64,000 nucleotides of DNA from Dendrolimus kikuchii. Its lineage: Eukaryota; Arthropoda; Insecta; Lepidoptera; Lasiocampidae. The notes under the pieces were generated by a model. It was not told the origin of the DNA. It made no database searches and was given only the letters and a program-made list of their open reading frames with translations. The position numbers and the translations under genes were made by a program. Shown in pieces: positions 1 through 12,775 of this stretch (the first letter of the stretch is position 1; every line of letters begins with the position of its first letter). The DNA lies in assembly GCA_019925095.2 (NCBI GenBank), contig CM034388.1, positions 5,044,501 to 5,108,500 on the forward strand, written 5' to 3'.

Positions 1-1170
1 AAATCTAAATTTATAAAAAACAATTCGATTAATGTTAACGTTGTTGTTTAGCCTACCCCCAACTCGTCCATTTTAAAGATTTAATATTTATTTATGGTTA
101 TTATTTACTCCATGGTAGTAGCTTGAAGAGAAGCAACGCAAGAATCGCTTCAGTGACATGCCTATTAGCTCTAGTAATTTTATATAAAAAAAGAGAAATT
201 TATCAATCAATTTGGGGTGTGTACCTACTAGTCTTGGGTATAAAATATACCAGGGGTCGCCACGAAAAAATGTCATTATTCTCATTGATATGTAAAAAAT
301 ACCTTTGTTATTTCCGTAATTACATTTGTTGAATAAATATTTTTTTCTATAAAATGTGCGGACCGTGGTGCGGCGATGGTCATTTCATTACTTAAAACGG
401 ACCCCGTGCGAAAGTAATTGGTGACCCCTAATATATACTATTGGCGATAAACTTACAAAAATACTTTGTTTATAATACTTTTTATTTCGTGGCAATAACT
501 GGAATGAAGTTCTTTATCGCACGTTGCTCGGCGGATGGGAGCTAGACGAAAAAGTAACAGAAAAGAAAAATGCTGACTGCTGCCTATTATTATACAATTT
601 TGAACTTTAATGCAAAGTAATAAGACCTAGAATAATATCCATTAGCGTATCCGCGGTTTTGAAAATTGAAGTTTTTGTAATTGCCCTTATTACTATACAA
701 TTTCTTCGATGACTTCCGATGGCGTCCGATGGCCTTCCATGGTCTTCGATAGCCGTCGATAGTCTTCAATGGTATCGATGGTCTTCAAAACTCTATTCTA
801 ACCAGGCGTCCCAAAGTTAACTCATAAGTTTTTATTCATATTTCCTGTAATACTACTTCACAGTCTGTCACCGAACATAAAGCATTTCCACCTCGTAAAC
901 AAAACTGGAGATATTATTGTTCATCTACCCCTATGACAAGCAGGCGTGATAGTGCGCATATGTAATAAATAAATAATAAATATATTTTTTGAGTAATATA
1001 TAAAACCCAATTGGAAGGATAATTCGATGTTATTTGTATTTTCCTCATGACAAAGAGCGTAGATATTCAACAAATCAGAATAATTAAACTACATATGACT
1101 TACCGTGACTTAGCTCGCATAAGCTTCGACTCTTCCAGAGAAATGTTTTAATAATGTTCAAATAGATAAA
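1..1170. other. Upstream AT-rich region, no gene seen
   Basis: I see no coding exon, splice-consistent open frame or RNA gene here. Open frames on both strands are short and lack codon bias or family motifs. The only structure is a 10-bp tandem repeat at 703-786. Confidence 0.5.
703..786. repeat. 10-bp degenerate tandem repeat
   Basis: About eight head-to-tail copies of a 10-bp unit close to GGTCTTCGAT, each differing by one to three bases. The phase is kept at exactly 10 bp for most of the array. Confidence 0.75.
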
Positions 1171-1177
1171 AAAAACC

Positions 1178-1290
1178 GTGGCAGCTTAGCGGTTAGCATG
1201 CACGACTTAAGCAGTTTTTCTGACCTAATGTGCATATTTTTAAGATCACAACGTGCTGACGGTGAACTTTTTTCTTTAATTTTCAATATA
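1178..1290 (+). mobile_element. tRNA-derived SINE fragment
   Basis: The segment GTGGCAGCTTAGCGGTTAGCA resembles a box A. It is followed by CACGACTTAAGCAG, CTGACCTAATGTGCATAT and CGTGCTGACGGTGAA, which match the body of the fuller copy at 46427-46710. The box B part is deleted, so this is a dead internal-deletion copy. Confidence 0.6.
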
Positions 1291-1452
1291 GTTCATACAG
1301 CCACAAACATTTTTATGTCATCGATTATTATTAATACCCAGAAATAATCATCAATCGAACATCAACTCATGCAGAACATCATATTTCTAGTCTTATCAAA
1401 GCGATGTCATTTATCCGGTGTAACCCTTACCTCATTCTTGAACTTCTTGGAC

Positions 1453-1533
1453 AAAAGAGTTAGTTTGTAGACTTATTTAAGGTTCTTAAAGATGCCTACA
1501 AACTTACTTTAACTCAATATGAATAAGGCCGTA
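1453..1533. mobile_element. Foldback MITE, hairpin family copy
   Basis: Two inverted arms (around GAGTTAGTTTGTAGACTTAT and its complement near CAAACTTACTTTAACTC) meet at a short centre. The copy ends in the family signature TATGAATAAGGCCGT. Other copies are near 10366, 33437, 36112, 45800 and 52431, with a single arm near 6758. Confidence 0.6.
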
Positions 1534-2070
1534 TATCGACAAGCGAAATTTAATTCGTGTTGCCCTGACAACATAATATGCTAGTGAGCAGTGGCATTAA
1601 AAAAACCTCAAGCTCAGTGCCATCATTTTGGCTACATTCGTCTACTTTAAAAAAAAGAAAGTATTATCACGATAAAAAGTATCTTAAGTATTCACCTGGG
1701 ATACAAGCTACTTCTACGTCGTGTTAATAGTCAGATAAATGTTTGCACAGATGTATACATGTGTGGAAATGTGTGCATGTTCACGCAAATGCATACATAC
1801 GTGCGTGTGCAAATGTTTGCGCGTGGGTTGTGCACTAATATGATAAACTGTTCATCTCTGTTATTATATAATTTTATTTCACTGCAATCTAAAATTTTAA
1901 AATTAGATTGCCTGTTTTGTAGCAGTGTTTGTTCATAGCAGAATGATGTTTAATTTTCCTTATTTAATTTATTTATCATTATTTTGCGGTCATAATCGGT
2001 TCGCGTAATATCCCCATGAAACGACCAGTACGCAATTTAACGTGGTGTAACCGATGACAAGTGCAGTAAA

Positions 2071-2128
2071 ATGTTTAAATACATTTTAATACTTTTAATA
2101 TTTAAAAAATCTTTACTAGTTGCCTATG
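2071..2128 (+). CDS. Receptor exon 1: start codon and signal peptide
   Basis: The ATG sits in the context AGTAAAATG. It encodes [19 protein letters not shown] plus one base. The donor is G|GTAAGT and the intron is phase 1. The hydrophobic stretch and the small residues near the exon end fit a cleavable signal peptide. Confidence 0.8.
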
Positions 2129-5100
2129 GTAAGTAAATTTTGATTACATCTAGTTTTTCTATTTCTAAAATATTAAGTAATTATAACATTTGAAAATCGA
2201 CATTTGTTAGTGCACTGTATTTTGTAAAAAATAAAATCTTTGTTTTCTTTATATTCGTTCTTCCGTCTGTCTTTGTGACCATACTTGTTTTTCTCAGAAA
2301 AGACTAAGTATGTTTTAGTGGAATTTATTTAACATGAAGATGTAGTTCATATAGCAGCACTACCTACACAGTGGTGTAGTAAAACAGCAAAATAAATGTA
2401 TATTAGGGGTGGCTGCCATAAACGTAAATTATTGAAACAAATTATTTCCGATAAATACTCATGTGTTTCTATACTATCCTAGCTTATATTTTAAAGAAGA
2501 TGACGATTTTTTTATTTGTTTTGAGGCGAGGGAAAATGCTTAACCGATTTACGCACAAACTGGGTCGTTGCTAGGGGAACGACACGCGTCGGTCGGGGGC
2601 GATAATACTGCAGCACTAGTATGCTCTTGGCAGTGCTCCGTCCGCGATCGACGTCACAGAATAGTGTGGAAGACTCCGAGCGTTGCTACACGAGCGAGCA
2701 ACCCCAATACCCACTAAAAACCCCCTCCTCCCTGACGACCCTGCGCTTTTGTTTGTGTTGGAAAGGCTGCTATTTAGAACATAGTTACGCCCAGTCGATC
2801 CAGCGCAATAAAGTGCCTGGAATGTGCCCTGGGAGAACACACCCCACTTCGTTGTGCGGGGGTAGAAGGTCCTTTGCTCTCCTAGCAAGCTAAAGGCGCC
2901 CCGCGGTAAACGGAACCTAACTCAGGGAGGGAAGTAATGCGCGTACCTGCCTCTCCGGGTGCCAGCTGATGGCCGGCGACCTCGAGAAGACGCATTAGCA
3001 CGCGCTGCAGGACGTTTTATGACTGTTTTACTTATGTCAATAGGTTGCGAGATTTTTTTCGTAAAAGTTATGGCGTTCCCTAACTTTTAAAGTCTAAAGT
3101 ATAAAATTGTGACAAAATAAACTTAAGCCGATATTAGACGGTTCATTTCTTTCTTTCAATTTCAAAGCCTCAACCAAACTGAATTGATCTGTCTAAAGAT
3201 AAACTTGGATCATGTCATTGAATACATGTCAAGTCCTGTCATTTCTATGCCTTTTAACTAATATCAGCATAATGTACAACAACACTTTCACCAAATAATA
3301 TTTGGTTTGAACAAATTGTGTTGAGTACTTTTTGAGGTGTATTTTCGATTAAGTGATTTCTTAAAGTCAGTGTCGAAGTGGTTTATTTTGTGGAAACAGG
3401 TGTAACGTGACGTCAGAAACTATTTATGGAATCACTGTATCATGGCATAATAAGGGAGTGGACTTTTATATCTATATATTAATACGTGAAGCAAAACCTT
3501 TGTAATTCTTTTTGCGAAAATTGCGCGCATGCAGGTGTATGAAATTCCCCACAATTATAGTTTATATAGAGAAGGAGCGACGAATGCTAATTTTTTTTTA
3601 AATCAAATCAATAAAAAAACATTACACACACTATCATGTATTTGACACACACACGCTATATATAATCTATTGTTTGTCTTTGGGGACCACGGGCCATAAA
3701 AATGGCCTGGATGTTTGGAGGGTTTGCGTGGGGCCATGGGAAGGCCAACACGTAGAGGCCCCTTAACAAATTTAATGTAAATGTGACGTGACACTGACCG
3801 GCGATTATCCCTGTCTACACCATATAGTAATGCACCCAGGGACAAGCCCCGGCCAGTGTAGGACTATTGTGGGAAATGAGGACAAAAAATACCGGGCTAT
3901 TGTGGTGAACTGCTAGTGGTATTAGGGGTCTGGGAATATGAGGACTATGGCGTCTGCCCGCCGCAATGTTCGGGGAACATGGGAAAATGGGCAGACGGTG
4001 ACTTGCCACCCCCTGCATGGGCCCCAAAAAATGCCATAGAAGACAGGGGCAACATGGGTATGAGTGGCTAAGGGGTGTCGAGAGGTGGGCTGCAGGTTCA
4101 CCGAAGCTACTTCTGACGTGATGCCATTTATCACTTCCACCCCTGGAGCTTGAGCTTTAGCTCTAGCGATCTCCACTCCGTGCCGGCTGGCTAAGGCAAG
4201 CATGGAGGCGGGGGCCTTGCCTTGGCCCCTGGAGTCAGGTACGAGGTGTCCGAAGCTCCCTGCGGGTCTCTATTGTTTATTGTTAAAGTCAATTTAACAG
4301 TGTAGCCTTGGCGAAATCTATGACTATAGAAGTATAGTCTTTGACAACAAGTTATTATGGTCGAATTTCGACCACGAGCGACCACTACTATATTATCAAT
4401 GGAGCGGACTGTCAAATCAACTGAGATACTTTTTATAAAGTTACAAAAGTCACAACCTCGTAAACTTTGTATGAGCGTACATACTTATGACGTGATAAGT
4501 ACGTACAGATAAAAGTAGTCAAAGAGCGCATTAATTATTGTTTGAACAGTAACTTAAATCATTTGTATCACAATATTTAAAAAAAATAAAATAGAGATGT
4601 TATTTTAATTCCTGCTCTTTTATATGTGAAAATATTGAAATTAATTGTAACTTGTATCCGCATCTTTATTATAGCTTATATCATATTTAGGTTAGATAAT
4701 ATAACAACAATAAAAATTAATTAATTTTATTCCAGCTCGATAGTCAATATGACGAAAATTACTACTTGCGTTCGGTGTAACCTGTAATGTGTTAGATTCC
4801 ATTTGAAAATAAATGGATTAATTTCAACTCTTTAATGTGCATGGAATATAATAGAATATTCTTTATTGCACACAAGAAAGTAGTGTTAATAATGTGACAC
4901 ATGAGTATTAACAATATTTTAAAGACAGCGGTCTTATCGCTACTACACTATGGTCTTCTGGACTGCCAATTATAATATTTATTTTTGTCGTTGCTAATTA
5001 GAAATGTTCTATGAATACCCCACTGCTTGAAGATAGACAGCCAGGTAGTGTGGGAATTGTGGTGACTGCCGCACACGCCTTAAAACCACCTAGGTGTTCC

Positions 5101-8100
5101 TTCCCTCAACATAGCCCAGGGTCGTGGAGCAACAGTTTTATCAACGCTACGGCCCTGTCAAGTGCCTGCATGCAGGCCAAGTCTATACTATTGAAGAGGA
5201 TAAGCTCTCCCAAAGCGAGCTTACTTTCACTTAAAGTGTAGACGCGTGCGGGAAGTAAACAGATCTGATTTTACAAATCGTGTACTTAATTCAGTATTGA
5301 CACAATCCAAAATTTTCCAAATCGACTTTTTTATATTTATTCTTGCATAAATGTAGTTGTATACAGGTGTCATTCTTAGAAATACATGCTTTTGCATGCA
5401 ACATTTTACCAGTTTCAATGATGTGCAAGTCAGCAGGATCTTAATCGTCATTCCTATTTATTTAATTAAGTACCTTTTACGTAACTTGAATAATATTTAT
5501 TACCTTTATTTATTAATTATATAGATATCTGTTTTTTTTTATTAATCATTATTTCAATCTGTGTATGTCAATTATTTAATGTCTTTTCAATGACATCTGT
5601 CGTAAAACGTGAAATCGTGTCGTTGGCATGGACCTCTTAGGTTTCCTACTTCAGTGGTCGTTGGGGATTGTTTTTACTTTAATTTTTCATTACTGTATGC
5701 ACTGTGTGTTACATGCGCGCGCGTCGCTGACAAAATAGCAGATGATAGTGATGTGCTAAATTACTTTATATGATTGCTAGTAATGTGCTAATTTATTGAT
5801 ATGAGGGCTAGTGATGTGCGTTAACACGTGTAGTAGTGCTAGTCCTGGTTTAAAAGTAACAGAGATATCCACTAGAAGGCATTATTATAATACATATAAT
5901 AATAATACCATGGACGAAAGTCCATCTTTTTATATTCAAGTTGAAAAAAAACCCAGTATTTGGCTCTCTTGTAAAGTACTTGAAGCCAGTAGCCATTTAC
6001 ACAATAACTAACCACTTTCCATCAGACCGTCTATCTGTCCTGTAATTCAAAAATAAGAAATTGTAATTCGTATAATTTATTTCATATTTCCAGATACACC
6101 TCCAGAATTTACTTTGGAATTTTTTCCAAATGTAAAATGTGAGACCCAGCCTAGTAAGCCTATTATTTTTAAAAACGAACCATTTAACGTGATACTTAAG
6201 GACGACACAGCGCATGAAATATCAAATATAACGTAAGTTAATTTTGTTATGAATCGTGTATTCTGAGAAGCTGAATATAATAATAATCCTTAGCAAACCA
6301 GGTATTTTATTATCTTTGCTATTATCTGTAATTGTTTTAGTGATTGTCTTAATTATTCATCGTCAGGAGTTTTTGGCGGGAACTGAAAGGAGACGTTGTG
6401 CTGTGCAGTTTTATTTTCTAAAATGTGTAAAATTACTCTAAAATGAACAATAGTTGTAGGATATTGATAGTTTTTGAGTAGTAATTATGTGTTTTGTGAG
6501 AAATGTGAACTGTATAGTCAAATGTGGCCTTTTGAGTTTTCACAAGAACTCCGTTGAATGGCGTTAGTTGTAGCCTACAATATAACTGCGCGACTATTAT
6601 ACGAAGACTTAAACATCAGAATTGGTTGTATGGACTAGATTCCTTTGCCTGCCTTTGTGGCGAATACAACTACTACTACTTATTCATCATCATTTGTTCG
6701 CGTAACTTATCAAGTTTTGAAATGTAACCATCTATTGTCAATCGTTATACCTTTCGGTCTTATTTATATGGAGTTAGAGTAAGTTTGTAGACTCCTTTAA
6801 GAATATTATTAATCTTAAAGAAAGAAGTAGGTTTGCGTTTGACAATGATCTTGCTAGATGTGGAGCGAAGATATGACCTATTCATACGGAACTTGAAGAC
6901 ACCCAAGTTGTAATTATCGGGGAAGACAGGCTCCGGCAATGAGTTACACTCCTTTGCAGTACGCATGATGAAGGTAGACGCAAAGCGCTTCGTTCTTATA
7001 GGTCGATTATCCACCATATATTATATCGGTGTCGCATGTCGATGCGTCTGGTTGTCCGATGATAGTAGGGAGACGGCGGGATCAGTAAGATTTCATTTGC
7101 ATAATCTCCAAAGTGTATCCGATATAAATTCATTTTACAGTTCCAAAAATCACTAGCAATTTCAGTCATCACCTTGACATGTGAGACATGTCGCTGTACT
7201 GTTATTTTATCGTCAGTTCTAAAATATGGGGTGGTGATTTTACACCGGTGAATTAGCAGTGATAAAACGTAATAACTTCACGGCAGTGATCGATGTATTA
7301 AAGTACTTGGCTAAAATTTCCATCTCTACCCCGCGGCTTACTCACGGTCTCACGGATAGCTACGCTCGGGGGATGAGTGGCGGTCTCATCACTGCCAACA
7401 TAGCGCTTGCAGCGCTAGATCTAATGCGTTTCGTTCCTATAGCGCAGAAAAACATAATATTATTTAGCACCAGTTCACAGCGTGTTTTCTCTAATGAAAG
7501 TTGGCAAGGCTGCGCGTCATAGGATCCCTTGGCTGTACGACAACAGTGCATTGCACGTTAGACGGAATTGTATTCCATAAGTTCTAGTATGTTCGCTTGT
7601 AAGCACAATGGTTCAAAAGAATCCGAATTTTCGAATAGTCCACTCTTTTTATAATTACCTATCATATTTGTGTTTTATAAAAATGATTTTATTTTCAGCT
7701 GTACTTACGCAGAGAATCCTGAACACACTTACGCTGTTGCGGAGATCATACAAAAACGTAAAGACAATATGTTTAACATAACTGTAAGTAGAATAATACA
7801 TACATACATACATACATAACTTCACGCCAGTTCCCTTGCGGGGTAGGCACGAATAACAGAGCGCCATTTAGGCTTATTCTTACACACCTCACTTGCTTCT
7901 TTGACATTCATAACTCTTGTAGAATAATAATGACATAAATACTGTATAATTTTTATCATGAATTCTGATAGCATACAAAACAAAAACTTCGTTAGAATGA
8001 AACACGTGCAATGACGTGCATGCTTTATAAATATCGGTGTCCAAAAGTCTTACACAGGCATTTCTTTTTTACACTCAGAATTCAAATTTATCTTGTTACT

Positions 8101-10628
8101 TACTTTCTTTAGAACAAATTAAACTATAGGAAGATTTTACACTACACTTTAAGTGAGAATATAAACTTAGTAAACATGACATGCCATAATTTAAGAAAAG
8201 CTCTAATAATTTTTTACACCCAATCACATAAAAAAGCATTGGCGTATCTAGGGTTACTTTCCAGGTGTGACCTGTGCCTCTACTACAAAAAAACACTATA
8301 ATGGATCGGAAGCTTCCGTTTCGTATTTTATCATTTAATCCACGGAAGTTATATCAAAACACGAAACAAATGGTACGGATCCAACGGCATGCACTCGGAA
8401 GTCGCTTCGCCTTGTGGAGCGAAATTCAATTGTACTCTAGCTTAATACGATGTATATCGTTCGCAATTGCATCAGAAGAATTTATTGTTAGGCAAACAAC
8501 ACGCACTAAACCGATACCGGGAGCACAACGTAGTGCATGTCCTGGGCGAAAGCAACAAACTGGTCCATAGATACTGGTCCTCGGTTGGTATCTAACCGCC
8601 GGCGCCAAGTTAGGAGCGCCAATAGAGAAACGGCGCGAAATGTCGCCTAACCGCCGCGCTATTCTGAATTCACAGATTAATATAGAACACACAATTATAA
8701 TGACTTTGCGCTTACGTCTTATTAGTCGTCGCGAATGTCGCCATAGGCGGATATCAAGATTAGTAAAGCTTGTACTCTTCTAGCGCAAGAATCAGATATC
8801 TCTCTCAATGCATTCTACTAAAAAACCCGCAAAATTCTCAAGGGGCATTTCTCACATTTATGTTTGAACAATTTTTTAATAATTTTTCAGTTTGGTAAAG
8901 TTTCAAACAATAAAGTTAATAATAATTGGAAATGCAAAATGAGGTTTAATACCTGGCAGGTAAAAAGCTGGTTACTGGAAGTATACATCAGAAAGAATGG
9001 TAATGTATTTTAAAAACACTGTCTTTTTGTTTTGCCAATATGACTCAGCAGAACTTATGCAGGGCGGGAGTTGTTTTGACAAAATGAAAAGGCATATTTT
9101 ACTAAATAGTTGAGTTTTTCAGCACAAATGCTCAATTTTCCCTTAAAAACAATCAATATTCTAACAACTAATCATAATTTTTCAGATTAGTATTATGAAT
9201 ATGGCAAATGTCAAAATAAAGTGAAAACTTATGCCGTGTCTTACATCTAGTACTTATCTACCTATCTATCTACATCTTTGAGTATACGATTTTCAAAAAG
9301 CGGCTGTTTTAATCTTCTTAACCCTGCAAGATATTGAAATGGAATATACACAAAAACTTAAGATAAAATTCCTGTTTTATTCTATATAAGTTTTATTAAT
9401 ATTCGTTGAGCCCTTCTAAAGTTGAACCTTTTACTGTACCTGGACCATATACACTTAGGCCGTGTCCCCATTAGACGAACAGTGAGCGGCTAACTGTTTG
9501 CTTTCAGTTTGCCTCCCTATAATTTTTAAATGGAATATCTATATCTATATATGTTTTGCTTGCCGACTCTTTCAGTGAGCGCGCGATTAGCAGCGAACGA
9601 TGTGCGCGGTCGGCGGCGCAATTGACTCACTGCGCCGAAGCGCTGCACGGCGTTATAAATTGACCATTTACCTTCCCTCTCAAAAGTTCGCAAGCGCTTC
9701 GCGGATAAACTCGATATTGAGTTAACGACCGATACGCCACTCAGAATCAGGCAGCGTACAGTAAGCCGCTCACTGATCGTCTAATGGGGAGAAGGCTTTA
9801 CATTGAGCAGATTATAATATCTACCTTATGATTATTGCAGGATCACTGTTAATAAATGACAAAAATATAACATTACCTGTCATTAGATATCCTGAAAGCA
9901 AATGGGATGCAAGCGGTGTGTACAATTACACTGAAGGAGAGATACTTAACATAGCAGTTAAAGACGTATATTATACCCATATTTATATAATGAAAGACGG
10001 TACGTGTCGTATTGTACTTGCACCGACTACAAAAACTAAAAAGTATAAAATAACTTAATAAAGTTTTTGACTAAGAATTTATTTCGTTTATTAAGTGACA
10101 AAATAATATAAAATTCTCTACATCTTGAAGTTGGTGCCGAGCAAAGCATAAAAATTACCATATGCACTGTTCGCCTGAAGTTCCAGAAACTAGAGTTTTG
10201 GAGCTTCAAAATGCTTTTTTAAATCTTCGATACGGCCATTTTTACTGAGACAGCACGTCAAAATCACTGAAAATTTTCGTTTCTTTTTTCCTTAATTTTT
10301 TTGGAGTATTTTATTATACAAATACTAACTTTATACCATTACAGTGTAATCTTTTATTAATCTTTGTTTTAGAGTAAGTTTCGACGCTACTTTAAGAACC
10401 ATAAAGAAGCGTTCAAACTTACTAAAACTCTCTATGAATAAGACCATTACTTTATACGTACTAACTATCTAATTATTCCTTATTTTTGTTAACTATTTTG
10501 CTTACAATACTTAAACAATATCTATAAAACCCTCACAAGTAGTTTTTGGGCATCAAGTCTGTAATAAATTATATTAATATATATTTCGCTGCGAATAATA
10601 CTCGCCACGACAATTCGCTGCCTGCCTG

Positions 10629-10718
<90 letters not shown>

Positions 10719-12734
10719 GCGCGCACGCACGCACGCACGCACGCACGCCGCACACACGCGCACGCACACACACACACACACACAAGAATTTTGATACTCT
10801 GTTTATGTCTCAAATACAAATATTTAGTCTATACGTAGCACACGTCTAAAACCGTGTATTCATAACTTGCAAGAAGCGAAAATGGGTTCGTAAATGGATT
10901 AAACGCAGAGAACAGTTTGGGTCTTCTATTAATTAGCCTTTAAAATGAATTGGCTGCAGAGGAATCAGTTATTACAGTGTAGCAGCGAAAGGTAGAGGTT
11001 AAATAATACTTCAGATGCCAGAGAAGTATAGTATTCACTGTCGAGTGCTGATGTGAACTGAAGTGAACTCATTTATTTTGAAAACGGTAACTTTAAGTAC
11101 AATTATTAACAAGTCGTATTGCTAGTACAATGTAGAGCATAGTGTGTGAACGGGACGGATGACGTGCGAGCGAGATAGAGCAACTATCAATATGTGCGCT
11201 CCCGCGTTCGATTAGCATAGGCGTGTTGCTGGAGAGTTTCTTCCGCCGCTTCTTCTCCTCCTATAACACGTTGCGAAGCGGTAGTAATGACAGACTAGGA
11301 CCGGCTCCGCCGGCGGAGTCGATAATTGGTCCCCAAATAATCACTTCAGCCTGTTGGCTTAGCTCTTTCAGCCTTTAACGGCTAATTCTCAATATAGAGT
11401 CAATCCCCCGCAGCGGTCGAGCCGAGGTCGAACCTCACAGAAGGTGCCTCCTCGAGCGGGCTGCTTCCGGGCTGAACGCCTCCGCTCCCACGGAGTCGGG
11501 AAGCCCCCAAAGTCCGGTATCGCTGAAACAGCCTGCTGTGATGACTAGACGTATGTAGTCCCATAACAGAATTCTTTGCGTAACGGAAGCTGAGAGGAAT
11601 AGCTACTCGCAGCGAGTACCCTGTCACACAGAGCAAATTGTCGCGGCGAGTGTAGTATATTTGCAGAATAAAATTGAACACATTCAATTGAAATCGTAGC
11701 GAATTCAACTCGCGGCGAATGAATCTATTCGCAGCGAATAGTCGCTACAAGTGCCTAATCGCAGCGACTATTCGCTTTGTGTAACCGAGACTTTACTACT
11801 ATTATTTTCACCCGAAATCATACCTGAAAAATAAGTCAAACTGTTTTTCTATCCTTAATTTTAGTTTAGTTATTTTTATTATTCATTATTTATCATTTCA
11901 GAGACAAAGGTTTTTGAGACACGCGAACTTGGTGAGGTACAACTTTTATTAAATACAAAATATTACAACGGAAACATGTCTATGTATATGGATTTATGTA
12001 CATATAGTAAAGACTTGTCCGAGAAATTAGAATTGAAGATGATTCCCATAGACAAACCGACAGGTATGTAAATCTTTTTCTTATTTAAATAATGATAATG
12101 TACAATTTGTATATCGAGCTAGTCTAATAATAATAATCGGCAGACAAACACACACATTGTATATCCCTAAGTATGGGTAATTATGGGTAATATACAACGG
12201 ACCATTCTGGGGCCGATCCCGGACACCCAGACCGTAAAAAATAATAGAAAGTTCTTTTACAAAATTTACCATGCTAGGACTCGATCCCGGAGCCTCTACG
12301 TTGCAGTGAGCTCAGTTGGCTAAGGTTTAGCCTGCTCATCCTCAGAGGTTGTCAAATGTCAAGTATACATGAATATTCAAATTTCAAAATAATCTTCAAA
12401 GAAACAAATTTTAGGTGAAAGTTGGCGCCATGTAACAGCAGCCTCAGCCAAATTATAGGTGACTGACCAGTAGAACGTGTTGCCCAGCGAAACGTTCTAC
12501 TGGTAACTAAAAAACGTATATTTTATTCATTGATACAGTTGAGACATTCTACACAAATACAAAATTCTTAATTAGAACACTAGATATCCTACAAGTATTT
12601 TGCATTTTAACCAGTGGTACACATAATTAAAACAGTTCTCTCTCTCAGGAAAGAGAGAGAACTGGTCGCGAAAACTTAGGTAAATACCAGTATATCCCTA
12701 TTATCCCTATTAATATTATAAATGCGAAAGTAAC

Positions 12735-12775
<41 letters not shown>

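Noticed and set aside
2616..2893. 90-codon frames on both strands
   Set aside because: They lie in an R1-like 3' tail; the inverted copy at 30617-30924 has frame-changing differences.
7655..7867. Frame containing [10 protein letters not shown] as a small peptide gene
   Set aside because: Antisense of an RTE-type LINE 3' end; the same words recur at each copy.
10522..10819. Long frames of His/Thr or Cys/Val repeats on both strands
   Set aside because: They are translations of the CA/GT microsatellite, present in several frames at once.
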